From Pseudomonas haemolytica (GTDB taxonomy: Bacteria > Pseudomonadota > Gammaproteobacteria > Pseudomonadales > Pseudomonadaceae), in assembly GCF_009659625.1 (NCBI RefSeq), contig NZ_VOIW01000001.1:248001-312000 (forward strand): a DNA stretch of 64,000 nt, in the 5' to 3' direction. The position numbers and the translations under genes are program-made. This document shows positions 25,365 through 38,434 of the stretch, piece after piece. Numbering within the stretch: the stretch's first letter is position 1; the number at the start of each line of letters is the position of its first letter. Under the pieces are notes generated by a model, which made no database searches, was not told the DNA's origin, and was given only the letters and a program-made list of their open reading frames with translations.

Positions 25365-26771
25365 TTAATCAGCTGCGCGTTTTAACGCGGCGGTTACCCG
25401 ATCAATATCTTCCACTTGGGTCATCCAATTACTGATGGATAAACGCAACGCGTATTCACCTTTGTATGTCGTCGGGGTGATATACAATTCGCCACTGCTG
25501 TTGAGGTTACTCAGCACCTGTTTATTGAGTTCCGCCAAGGCAGTGGGAGAGCAAGCGTCTTTGAAGTAACGAAAGACCAGGAGATTCAACCTGACTTCAC
25601 ATAAAAGTTGAAAGCTGGGACTTTCATTAATCCATGCGGCGATACGCTGGGCATAACCACAGTGGCGTTCTATCAGTTCCCTGTATCCAGCCTTGCCATA
25701 GGCTATCAACGTCATCCATAACGGCAGCGCCCGATAGCGTCGAGACTGTTCGACACCACGGTTCATGAAAGCCGGTAATTGCCCTTCCATCGGAACGTAG
25801 GGCGCATCAGCTGAAAATGCTCGCTCATGAAGAGTGACATGGCGGGTAAATGCGATGCCGCAGTCATATGGAACGTTGAGCCATTTATGCGCGTCGGCTG
25901 TAATAGAGTCCGCAAGCTCCAAGCCTTCTACCAGATGCGCATACTGACTCGAGCACCTCGCGAAGGCACCGAACGCTGCATCGACATGCAACCATGCAGC
26001 GTATTTTTTGCATAACGCGGCCAGCGAAACCAGATCATCAAAATCGCCACTGTTAACGGTGCCTGCACTGGCCACCACGATTCGACAGGTCGATGGGCAA
26101 GTGCCAAGCGCCTGTTCCAGCGCCTGTAGATCAAACACTTCGCGATCAGGCAGGCAAGTTACATTGATAAAGTTACGCTGACCTATACCGAGAAGCCCCA
26201 GGTCTTTGACAATGCTTGAGTGGGGCGAGGCGCAGAAAACCATTACGGGAGGCGCGGCCTGAAGACCGTCCCGGGCGATGCTGACGTTGTTCTGTTCACC
26301 ACACCATTCACGGGCGGTGGCCAGGCCGACGAGATTCGCTGCGGTGGCGCCTGTTGTCAGTACGCCGTGGAAAGCACCTGATGGGAGCCTGAGTAAATCT
26401 GCCAGAAAACTGAGGGTCTGGGCTTCGATGAACGCTGCTACAGAATGGCGTTCAGTCGCAACGTTCTGATCCAGCACGGAAACCAGCCAATCACCAGCCA
26501 ACGCTGCGGGCGTAGTACCGCCGGTGACAAAACCAAAGTATCGCGGGCCTGTACTGCGAGTGTGGGATTCGCCGTAGTTTTCCCAATACGTTGCCAGAGC
26601 GGCTAACCCGCCAATCCCCTGCTCAGGCATCGCGGACTGAATCGTGCGGTGGTGAGGCTGAGTATTGACCACATCGGCATTACGAGCGTCTGCCAGAAAA
26701 TCCAGCGAAATACGACAGACCTCAGCCATCAGTTCAGGCAAAGCAGATTCGTCACGGGGGAACCCCAGCAT
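25365..26771 (-). CDS. PLP-dependent group II amino-acid decarboxylase
   Basis: A 468-residue fold-type I enzyme of the glutamate/aromatic amino-acid/L-2,4-diaminobutyrate decarboxylase family. Lys296 in DAHKWLNVPYDCG binds PLP, Asp264 in HVDAAFG would pair with the pyridine nitrogen, and His184 in SPHSS stacks on the ring. A perfect Shine-Dalgarno AAAGGAGT precedes ATG 26771. First gene of the operon. Its substrate could be the released thia-amino acid or another building block; that is inference only. Confidence 0.82.
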   Translation of the reverse strand: MLGFPRDESALPELMAEVCRISLDFLADARNADVVNTQPHHRTIQSAMPEQGIGGLAALATYWENYGESHTRSTGPRYFGFVTGGTTPAALAGDWLVSVLDQNVATERHSVAAFIEAQTLSFLADLLRLPSGAFHGVLTTGATAANLVGLATAREWCGEQNNVSIARDGLQAAPPVMVFCASPHSSIVKDLGLLGIGQRNFINVTCLPDREVFDLQALEQALGTCPSTCRIVVASAGTVNSGDFDDLVSLAALCKKYAAWLHVDAAFGAFARCSSQYAHLVEGLELADSITADAHKWLNVPYDCGIAFTRHVTLHERAFSADAPYVPMEGQLPAFMNRGVEQSRRYRALPLWMTLIAYGKAGYRELIERHCGYAQRIAAWINESPSFQLLCEVRLNLLVFRYFKDACSPTALAELNKQVLSNLNSSGELYITPTTYKGEYALRLSISNWMTQVEDIDRVTAALKRAAD

Positions 26772-27361
26772 CCCAGTACTCCTTTACCTTAATAAAACGA
26801 TCACTGTGGATCGTCGACATTTCCATACGTCTTTAGGAAGTTCGACATCTATAGCAGATCCGTTAAAGAACTCAAGTTGGCAGCTACGGGGGTGGAGAGA
26901 CGCAAATATCACGATAGAGGGGTGTATGTGTTTCTGCAGTGGAAAACCTAACACTATGAATTTAATGAATAAAAACATAAGTAAACAGGTGGGCAACCGG
27001 TCAATTGAAGAGCCGGATTCGAGGCGGGAATGACGCGAAATAATGGATCCAAAGTTTATGAACTGAACATTAGCAGTTCTTAAACATATCCAGGCCCGAT
27101 CAATTTCTGGGCGAGGTGGCGAACGAGCATGGAATTGTCCGGCTGGCAGCGCTGTTGTGTCTGACAGGCGTTGCAGCAAAAACTCAGGTCGTATTCAGCC
27201 TGCGTCTGCTACGGTTTCTGTAACGATGAAAGTGGCTGAACCTTTTGTTACAGCATAGGCGCCACTCACGGAATTTTTACCGCTGGTCGCGTTCCAAACT
27301 CGGCACAGGTCCATTGCCAATGTCCTCTGCATCACAGAATGCAAAAGTAGGAGCTCCCTTC
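26772..27361. promoter_or_regulatory. AT-rich divergent intergenic region with tgl-like operon promoter
   Basis: 590 nt without a convincing gene. On the minus strand TTGAGT (26875-26870), a 16-nt spacer and TATAGA (26853-26848) form a plausible sigma-70 promoter about 70 nt upstream of the decarboxylase start. In the resulting leader a dyad ACGATC (26797-26802)-N6-GATCGT (26809-26814) could be an operator. On the other side CTGTAAC (27218-27224) and GTTACAG (27247-27253) form a dyad ahead of the OmpA-family gene. Base composition is clearly more AT-rich than the flanks. Confidence 0.5.
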
Positions 27362-28135
27362 ATGTTTACTCCGCGTCGTCTGCTTGTTGTCGCTACCGCC
27401 GTAGCCCTGTTGTCTGGCTGCGCTTCACCTAATCCTTATGACGGCAGCCAGGGACAGGCCAGCAATGGTTCCGAAAGCGGTATGAGCAAGACCGCCAAGT
27501 ACGGCGGCCTCGGTGCGCTGGCTGGCGCATTGGCCGGTGCGGCCATCGACCATAACAACCGTGGCAAGGGCGCGCTGATTGGCGCAGTCGTTGCGGGTGC
27601 TGGCGCGGCTGGTTATGGCTACTACGCCGACCAGCAAGAGAAAAAACTGCGCGAAAGCATGGCCAACACCGGCGTGGAAGTGCAGCGCCAGGGTGACCAG
27701 ATCAAGCTGATCATGCCGGGCAATATCACCTTCGCCACCAACTCGGACGCGATCTCCAGCAGCTTCTACCAGCCGCTGAACAACCTGGCCAACTCCCTCA
27801 AGCAGTTCAACCAGAACACCATCCAGATCGTCGGCTATACCGACAGCACCGGCAGCCGCCAGTTGAACATGGACCTGTCCCAACGCCGTGCGCAGAGCGT
27901 GGCCAACTACCTGACCTCCCAGGGCGTCAGCGCTGCCAACCTGAGCGCACGCGGTGCCGGCCCGGATAACCCGATTGCCAGCAACGCTGACGTGAATGGC
28001 CGTGCCCAGAACCGTCGTGTCGAGGTCAATCTTGGCCCGATCCCTGGCCAGCAATACGGCCAGCCTGGCCAGCAGCAACAAGCGCCACAGCAGAACAACC
28101 AGTTCCAGGGCAACCCGTACCAGCAGTACCAATAA
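27362..28135 (+). CDS. OmpA-family lipoprotein, YiaD-like
   Basis: A 257-residue outer-membrane lipoprotein: lipobox LLSGC (Cys at about residue 20), a glycine-zipper hydrophobic stretch (GGLGALAGALAGAAID, then LIGAVVAGAGAAGYGYY), and a C-terminal OmpA peptidoglycan-binding domain (IQIVGYTDSTGSRQLNMDLS, then GRAQNRRVEVNLGP). The tail is a Gln/Asn/Pro-rich low-complexity segment. AGGAG 8 nt before ATG 27362 excludes the longer frame from 27245. Single gene with a strong terminator behind it. Confidence 0.88.
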   Translation: MFTPRRLLVVATAVALLSGCASPNPYDGSQGQASNGSESGMSKTAKYGGLGALAGALAGAAIDHNNRGKGALIGAVVAGAGAAGYGYYADQQEKKLRESMANTGVEVQRQGDQIKLIMPGNITFATNSDAISSSFYQPLNNLANSLKQFNQNTIQIVGYTDSTGSRQLNMDLSQRRAQSVANYLTSQGVSAANLSARGAGPDNPIASNADVNGRAQNRRVEVNLGPIPGQQYGQPGQQQQAPQQNNQFQGNPYQQYQ

Positions 28136-28150
28136 ACGCTGGCCACTAAA

Positions 28151-28187
28151 AAGGGCGCCGTGCAGTCAATGCACGGCGCCCTTTTTT
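28151..28187 (+). terminator. Intrinsic terminator after the OmpA-family gene (bidirectional)
   Basis: A 13-bp perfect stem AAGGGCGCCGTGC (28151-28163) with GCACGGCGCCCTT (28171-28183), a 7-nt loop and then a T-run. An A-run just before the stem lets it work for the convergent dolP transcript too. Confidence 0.93.
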
Positions 28188-28204
28188 ATGGCTGCCGATC
28201 TACA

Positions 28205-29842
<1,638 letters not shown>

Positions 29843-29843
<1 letters not shown>

Positions 29844-31654
29844 CAGCGCGGGGTATCGGGCAGGCGCTGGATCTCGCCGCCGACGAATTTCGCCCATGGC
29901 ATCTGACGATCAACGCGCTGGTTGGCGCTGATGCCCAGGTTGCCCGAGAGACCGTCGACACGGGTGTCCGGCAACGCCTTGAGTTGGCCCAGGCGTGGCG
30001 CCAGGCGGTAGGCATCGACACCCATGGCGTACAGGCGACCCAGGCTGCCATTGGCCTGCGGCCATTGCGTGGCTACCTGGTTGCGCAGCGGGTCAGTGGT
30101 GTTGAGCAGCCAAGGGGTTTCGCAGAACATCACGTTAGTCATGTCCAGGTACTGGTTCCTGTCACCGCTGGCACTGAACACGTGGGACGTTGCGTAGACC
30201 GGCACATCCCCGGCGTACTGGAAGTTCAGGGTCGGCTTGATCTGTTGGGCCAGTTGCGGAGTAACGGCCAGGAAGATGAACTCGATGTCCTGGCGACGCG
30301 AAGGCTGTGCGGCAACGTCGGTGCCGACCGTGCTTTGCAGGCTCTTGGCGCGGCCTTCGCTTTTACGCAGTTGGAACAGATCGGCGATCTGCTGGGCCAG
30401 TGCCACGGGCTGATCCACGTACTCGACGCCCATGACGGTGCCGCCATTGGCTTCCCAATCCTGGCGGAAGGCTTTGTAGACGCGCTCACCCCATTCGCCA
30501 CGGGGCACCATGGCGGCGGCGCGATGCAGGCCATCGGCACGGGCACGGCGCGATACTTCACGGGCTTCGTCTTCAGCGGCCAGGCCGAACTGGAACAACT
30601 GCGCCGGGCCTTGATCGGTCTCGCTGTAGTTCAGCGCCAGGGTGGTGATCGGCAATTGCGGGCGTGCGCTGAGTTGTTTGACCAGTGGTTTTTCCAGCGG
30701 GCCAACCACCAATTGCACGCCAGCGGCCTGGGCCTTGGCGTAGAAATCGTCGATGGAGGTCAGGCGCGAGCTGTCGTAGAACTCAATGACCGGCGCCTTC
30801 TGCCCGGCTTGTTCAGCCTGGTAGTGAGCCGCCATGAACCCTTCACGCAGCGCCTTGCCGACCGAAGCCAGCGGGCCTTCCTGTGGAAGCAGCACGGCAA
30901 TCTTGTTCAGGGGCTGGCTGGCCAGTTCCTTGAGCTTGGTCAGCGGCGTTGGCAGTTGCACTGCCGCCGGGTGGCCCGGGTTCTGCGCGCGCCAGGTATC
31001 GATGGCGGCTTGTTGTTGCTCCAGGGTGCCAGCACCCTTGACCGCTTGGGCCAGGGTAATCCAGCCGTCCAGTGTCGGGTTGCCCGTCGCTTGCAGTTGT
31101 TCGGCTGGCAGCGCGGCAATCAATACCCAGATGGCTTCGTGGTTGCTTGCGGCGGCATCGCCGGTGAGCAGCGGCGCGATGGCTACACGCTCGCGAGCGG
31201 CGGCGAGGGTCTGGCCGTCGGCTTCATAGGCGCGGGCATGCACGGTGCTGGTGCGGATCTGCTGGTCTGCCGGCAGTTCCTTCAGGCTCTGCAGGCTGGG
31301 GTGGTTCAACGCCGCCAATGCCGCCTTGGGCTGGTTGCGCGTCATCGCCAGTTCGGCGGCCAGGGTGCTGGCAAATACTTGCGCGGCCGGCTTCAGGACA
31401 TCCAGGGGCACCTGCGCAAGAATCTGCGACGAGCGGCCGGGATTATTCTGCTGGTAGGCCAGGTCAGCCGCACTCAGGCGCAGCATCGCGGCCTTTTCTG
31501 GCGTCTTGGCGTTCGTTGCCTGTTCGAGCAGTTGCTCGATACTGGCATCCGGAGTCCGTGGAAGGTCGCCAAGGCTGGACGAGGGCGAGCTGGCGCAAGC
31601 GGCCAGCAAGGCAGCGAGGCAGAGGGCGGAGAGCAGCCGCAGGCAAGCGATCAT
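29843..31654 (-). CDS. lpoA: Penicillin-binding protein activator LpoA
   Basis: A 603-residue outer-membrane lipoprotein (lipobox LAAC, Cys near residue 20). It has an N-terminal TPR-like helical domain and a C-terminal periplasmic-binding-protein-like domain (IAVLLPQEGPLASVGKALREG onward). LpoA reaches through the peptidoglycan to stimulate the synthase PBP1a. Located divergently from rsmI as in E. coli; the length is close to the E. coli protein. Confidence 0.9.
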
Positions 31655-31862
31655 GTAAGTGTCCTGATACCGATCAAATTAGCGTGGAATTGTACCCAAG
31701 CACTGGCCCAGGCGCGATGTTAGTGGCGTGAAACCGTGGATTTAGGTCGTGCAAATGTTGCGGTTAACTAACGGTGGCTGAAACGGCATCTACCGTGATG
31801 GCATATTTTCAAGGCATCTACGCGCTACAATGTGGCTTTTGCCAACCATCGAGGTGTGCGTT

Positions 31863-32735
31863 TTGACTGCTCCAGGTCCATTGAATTCCACTGCAGGCTC
31901 GCTTTTTGTCGTGGCGACGCCCATTGGCAACCTGGACGACATCAGTGCGCGTGCGCTGAAAGTGTTGCGCGAGGTTAAATTGATCGCGGCAGAAGACACG
32001 CGGCACTCCCAGCGGTTGATGCAACATTTTGGAATCAGCACGCCATTAGCGGCATGCCACGAGCACAACGAACGTGAAGAGGGCAGCCGTTTTATCACGC
32101 GCCTGCTGGCCGGCGATGACGTGGCGTTGATCTCCGATGCGGGTACGCCCCTGATTTCCGACCCGGGGTACCACTTGGTCCGCCAGGCGCGCGCCGCTGG
32201 TATCAATGTAGTGCCTGTTCCGGGGGCGTGCGCGCTGATCGCTGCATTATCTGCCGCCGGCTTGCCGTCGGATCGCTTTATCTTCGAGGGTTTCCTTCCG
32301 GCCAAGGCGGTAGGGCGTCGTGCACGCCTGCAAGCGCTAAAAGAAGAGCCGCGCACCCTGATCTTCTACGAAGCCCCGCACCGTATCCTGGAATGCCTGC
32401 AAGATATGGAGCTGGTGTTTGGCGGCGAGCGTCTGGCGTTGTTGGCCCGTGAGCTGACCAAGACCTTCGAGACCCTCAAGGGCTTGCCGCTGGAAGAGCT
32501 GCGCGCGTTTGTCGAGGGCGACAGCAATCAACAGCGGGGCGAGTGTGTGGTGCTGGTGGCGGGCTGGACCGCGCCGGAGAATGAAGACGCCGTGGGGAGC
32601 GAGGCCATGCGCATCCTTGATTTGCTGCTCAAGGAAATGCCACTCAAGCGCGCTGCCGCCCTGGCGGCGGAAATTACCGGGGTGCGCAAAAATGTGTTGT
32701 ATCAGGTAGCGCTGGATAAACAGAAAGCCGAATAG
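31863..32735 (+). CDS. rsmI: 16S rRNA 2'-O-ribose C1402 methyltransferase RsmI
   Basis: A 290-residue SAM enzyme of the tetrapyrrole-methylase fold. Signatures: LFVVATPIGNLDDIS at the N-terminus, AEDTRHSQRL, ISDAGTPLISDPGYHLV and VPVPGACALIAALSAAGLP. TTG at 31863 with GAGG 9 nt upstream fits the family N-terminus (TAPGPLNSTAGSLFVVATP) and E. coli length (286). The ATG at 31830 would add eleven residues and lacks a good ribosome site. It precedes rnpB. Confidence 0.9.
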   Translation: MTAPGPLNSTAGSLFVVATPIGNLDDISARALKVLREVKLIAAEDTRHSQRLMQHFGISTPLAACHEHNEREEGSRFITRLLAGDDVALISDAGTPLISDPGYHLVRQARAAGINVVPVPGACALIAALSAAGLPSDRFIFEGFLPAKAVGRRARLQALKEEPRTLIFYEAPHRILECLQDMELVFGGERLALLARELTKTFETLKGLPLEELRAFVEGDSNQQRGECVVLVAGWTAPENEDAVGSEAMRILDLLLKEMPLKRAAALAAEITGVRKNVLYQVALDKQKAE

Positions 32736-32830
32736 TTCCAGGGGTAAACCTGTATTCCGTCTGAACGTGATGGCACTGCTGCACTTTAATACTTGTCCTG
32801 AGACCGCCGTGCCGTTAACCTGCGCGGCGG

Positions 32831-33183
32831 AGAGTCGATTGGACAGTCGCTGCCCTCTATGAAAATTAGGGGGGGGAGGAAAGTCCGGGCTCCATAGGGC
32901 GAAGTGCCAGGTAATGCCTGGGAGGCGTGAGCCTACGGAAAGTGCCACAGAAAATAACCGCCTAAGCACTTCGGTGCCGGTAAGGGTGAAAAGGTGCGGT
33001 AAGAGCGCACCGCACGACTGGCAACAGTTCGTGGCTAGGTAAACCCCACTTGGAGCAAGACCAAATAGGGTCCCAAGGCGTGGCCCGCGCTGGGACCGGG
33101 TAGGTTGCTAAAGATGTCCAGTGATGGCCATCGTAGACGAATGACTGTTCAAGACAGAACCCGGCTTACAGATCGACTCTCCA
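32831..33183 (+). ncRNA. rnpB: RNase P RNA (bacterial type A)
   Basis: The catalytic RNA that trims tRNA 5' ends. Diagnostic pieces are GAGGAAAGTCCGGGCTCC near 32876, the CAGAAAATAACCGCC segment near 32948, GGTAAGGGTGAAAAGGTGCGGTAAGAG split around 32980-33005, and the J-segment ACAGAACCCGGCTTA near 33155. The ends pair as P1: AGAGTCGAT (from 32831) with GATCGACTCT (33171-33180). CCACCTTTTTT after it completes a terminator. TTGTCC (32793-32798) and TAACCT (32816-32821), 17 nt apart, are a possible promoter. Confidence 0.96.
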
Positions 33184-33192
33184 CCTTTTTTC
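33181..33192 (+). terminator. T-run ending rnpB
   Basis: The P1 closing strand of rnpB is followed by CCACCTTTTTT (33181-33191), the usual arrangement for intrinsic termination of RNase P RNA. Confidence 0.7.
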
Positions 33193-33435
33193 CTTGCGTT
33201 CGAATCCCGTGCGCAAACCCGGTAGCAACGCAAGAATCCCTCCCTGCCAAATCATTGGCAGATGCATCTTCGTAATACCAAAAAAATCTTACTCTTAATA
33301 AATTACTTTAACTTTAGGCCGTAGCTCTATGAGCTATCTGCCGTTCTTGAGTCAAAAACATCTCCAAACTCTCGTTTCTCCTCCTTTTACCCTCCTAAAT
33401 CTCCGTTCTGTAAGGCTTTTCCTTGAATACGCGCC
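33193..33435. other. AT-rich non-coding stretch between rnpB and the mra promoter
   Basis: No gene is seen. It holds two small hairpins, TGCCAA-ATCA-TTGGCA (33245-33260) and TAGCTC-TAT-GAGCTA (33322-33336). A C/T-rich tract follows at about 33360-33415 (TTTCTCCTCCTTTTACCCTC and neighbours). It is strikingly AT-rich compared with its surroundings. Confidence 0.5.
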
Positions 33436-33465
33436 TTGACGGTGTGGTAGGCGCATTCCTATAGT
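33436..33465 (+). promoter_or_regulatory. Pmra, sigma-70 promoter of the dcw cluster
   Basis: TTGACG at 33436-33441, an 18-nt spacer and TATAGT at 33460-33465. It stands about 75 nt upstream of the mraZ start and directly before the MraZ box array. The next clear promoter candidates lie near the far end of the cluster. Confidence 0.7.
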
Positions 33466-33471
33466 GTGCGC

Positions 33472-33497
33472 AAGTGGCGGAAAGTGGCACAAAGTGG
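33472..33497 (+). promoter_or_regulatory. MraZ operator: three direct repeats at 10-bp spacing
   Basis: AAGTGG recurs at 33472-33477, 33482-33487 and 33492-33497, exactly 10 bp apart, just downstream of the -10 box. MraZ binds arrays of GTGG-type boxes on one face of DNA and represses its own operon in E. coli. A bound octamer here would block promoter escape. Confidence 0.8.
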
Positions 33498-33539
33498 GTT
33501 TTTTGAACGTAAAACGCTAAAATTTGGAGAAACGCATCT

Positions 33540-33995
33540 GTGTTTCGCGGAGCTAACGCTATCAGTCTCGATGCAAAAGGCCGTCTCGCCATGCCGAGCC
33601 GGTATCGTGACGAGCTCATTTCGCGAAGTTCAGGGCAGTTAATCATCACGATTGACGCTGTTGACCCTTGTTTGTGTGTTTACCCCCTCGATGAGTGGGA
33701 GTTGATCGAAACCAAGTTGCGCGCGCTGCCTTCATTGCGTGAAGAAAACCGTCGCCTGCAGCGTTTGCTGATTGGTAATGCCGTCGACCTTGAGCTTGAT
33801 GGCAGCGGTCGTTTCCTGGTGCCGCCGCGTCTGCGCGAGTACGCCAAGCTCGACAAGCGCGCAATGCTGGTGGGCCAACTGAACAAGTTCCAATTATGGG
33901 ACGAAGATGCCTGGGATGCTGTGTCTGCAGCAGACCTGGCTGCTATTCAACAACCGGGCGCCATGCCTGATGAACTGCGTGATTTGATCCTGTGA
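33540..33995 (+). CDS. mraZ: Transcriptional regulator MraZ
   Basis: A 151-residue ring-forming DNA-binding protein with two AbrB-like SpoVT domains, each with a D-x-x-x-R motif ([16 protein letters not shown] at residues 9-24, [18 protein letters not shown] in the second half). GTG start at 33540 gives the family N-terminus MFRGA; GGAG lies 11 nt upstream. First gene of the cluster and probable autorepressor through the repeats upstream. Confidence 0.95.
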   Translation: MFRGANAISLDAKGRLAMPSRYRDELISRSSGQLIITIDAVDPCLCVYPLDEWELIETKLRALPSLREENRRLQRLLIGNAVDLELDGSGRFLVPPRLREYAKLDKRAMLVGQLNKFQLWDEDAWDAVSAADLAAIQQPGAMPDELRDLIL

Positions 33996-34935
33996 CTATT
34001 GATAGCGGCTTTAACCACATCACCGTACTGCTTGACGAAGCCGTCGAGGCTCTCGCCGTACGCGCGGATGGCTGCTATTTGGATGGCACCTTCGGCAGGG
34101 GTGGGCACAGCCGGTTGATACTCAGCCAGCTCGGCTCCGACGGTAAGCTCCTCGGGTTTGACAAAGACCCTCAAGCGATTGCCACCGGGCAAGCGCTAGC
34201 GGCCGAAGACGGCCGCTTTGTCGTTGTGCAACGCAGCTTTGCCGAGCTGGGCGCCGAAGTCGCCGAGCGTGGCATGGCGGGCAAGGTTGCCGGGGTTTTG
34301 CTCGACCTGGGCGTGTCTTCGCCACAGCTCGACGACCCTGAGCGTGGCTTCAGTTTCATGAACGACGGGCCGCTCGACATGCGCATGGACCCTACCCGTG
34401 GCGTCAGTGCCGCGCAGTTCATCGCTACTGCTCCGGTGGAAGAAATCGCCCGCGTTTTCAAGGAATATGGCGAAGAGCGCTTCGCCGGTCGCATGGCGCG
34501 TGCCGTAGTCGAGCGCCGTGAAATCCAGCCATTCGAGCGTACAGCTGACCTGGCCGAAGTGCTGAAAGTCGCCAACCCGGCGTGGGAAAAGGGCAAGAAC
34601 CCGGCCACCCGTGCGTTCCAGGGCCTGCGCATTCACGTCAACAACGAATTGGGCGATCTGGAAGCCGGCCTCGAAGCCGCTCTGGACGCTTTGGAAGTGG
34701 GCGGTCGCCTGGTGGTGATCAGCTTCCACTCCCTCGAAGACCGCATCGTCAAGCTGTTCATGCGTCGTCTGGTCAAGGGCGAGTCCGACAACCTGCCGCG
34801 CAACTTGCCGGTACGTTTCGAAGCCTTTGTGCCGAAAATCAAAATCCATGGCAAAGCGCAGTTCGCTTCCGAAGCCGAGCTCAAGGCCAACCCACGTTCC
34901 CGTAGCGCCGTCATGCGCGTCGCGGAGAAGCTGCG

Positions 34936-34939
<4 letters not shown>
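33992..34939 (+). CDS. rsmH: 16S rRNA m4C1402 methyltransferase RsmH (MraW)
   Basis: A 315-residue SAM-dependent enzyme that N4-methylates C1402 of 16S rRNA, the same nucleotide that RsmI 2'-O-methylates (gene 2 kb upstream). Motifs: [44 protein letters not shown], and [17 protein letters not shown] start overlaps the mraZ stop as GTGA. Confidence 0.95.
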
Positions 34940-36970
<2,031 letters not shown>

Positions 36971-36971
<1 letters not shown>

Positions 36972-38434
36972 TGTCTCTTAGCCTGAACAAGATTTTTGCC
37001 CACGCCGGCCGCGATCTGTTGATTCGCGAGTTGAGCCTGGACAGCCGTAATGTGCGTGCCGGTGACCTGTTCCTGGCAGTGCCCGGCGGCAAGTTCGATG
37101 GCCGTGCGCACATCGCCGACGCCCTGCAACGCGGTGCTGCCGCTGTGGCCTATGAAGTGGAAGGCGCGACTGTGCTGCCGATCACCGACGTGCCGTTGAT
37201 CCCGGTCAAGGGCCTGGCTGCGCAGCTCTCCGACATTGCCGGGCGTTTCTACGGTGACCCAAGCCGCCAGCTCAACCTGGTAGGTGTGACTGGCACCAAT
37301 GGCAAGACCAGCGTGACCCAATTGGTCGCCCAGGCCCTTGACCTGTTGGGCCAGCACTGCGGCATCGTCGGCACCCTGGGCACTGGCTTCTATGGCGCTC
37401 TGCAAAGCGGCCTGCACACCACGCCGAATCCTATTGCCGTGCAAGCGACCTTGGCCGACCTGAAAAAAGCCGGGGCCAAGGCGGTTGCCATGGAAGTCTC
37501 CTCCCACGGCCTGGACCAGGGGCGAGTCACCGCGCTGGCCTTTGACGTTGCGGTGATGACCAACCTGTCCCGCGACCACCTCGATTACCACGGCACCATG
37601 GAGGCGTATGCCGCCGCCAAGGCCAAGCTGTTTGCCTGGAATGACCTGAGGTGCCGGGTAGTCAACCTGGACGACGCATTCGGCCGCCAACTGGCCGCCG
37701 AAGACAGCGAATCTCGCCTGATCAGCTATAGCCTGAAAGATCCCAGCGCTTACCTGTATTGCCGCGAAGCTCAATTCAATGACGAAGGCGTGCGCGCCAC
37801 GTTGGTCACGCCCCAGGGCGAGCACCACTTGCGCAGCACCTTGCTCGGTCGCTTCAACCTCAGCAACGTGCTCGCCGCCATCGGCGCGTTGCTGGGCCTG
37901 GATTACGCCCTGGATGAAATCCTGCGTGTGCTGCCCAAGCTCGAAGGCCCGGCTGGGCGCATGCAGCGCCTGGGTGGCGGCACGCAGCCGCTGGTGGTGG
38001 TCGATTACGCCCACACCCCGGACGCGTTGGAAAAAGTCCTCGAAGCCCTGCGCCCGCATGCCAAGGGCAAATTGCTCTGCCTGTTCGGCTGTGGCGGTGA
38101 TCGTGATCGTGGCAAGCGTCCGTTGATGGCCGAGATTGTCGAGCGCTTGGCCGATGGCGTGCTGGTCACCGACGACAACCCACGCAGCGAAGATCCGAAG
38201 CAGATTTTCGACGACATCCGTGTCGGCTTCAAAGATGCGGGCAAGGTCACCTTCGTTGCCGGCCGTGGTACTGCCATTGCCCAATTGATCGCTAGCGCCA
38301 GCGCTGACGATGTGGTGGTCCTGGCGGGTAAAGGCCACGAGGACTATCAGGAAATCAAGGGTGAGCGCCATGCCTTCTCCGACTTGGTCGAGGCCGATCA
38401 TGCCTTGACCGCCTGGGAGGTCACCCATGCTTAA
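36971..38434 (+). CDS. murE: UDP-MurNAc-tripeptide synthetase MurE (meso-DAP adding)
   Basis: A 487-residue ATP-dependent ligase adding the third stem residue. The P-loop is GVTGTNGKTSVTQL near residue 110; SHGLDQGRV and the carbamylated-Lys region follow. DDNPRSEDP near residue 400 carries the DNPR signature for meso-diaminopimelate rather than lysine. ATG overlaps the ftsI stop in TGATG. Confidence 0.95.
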
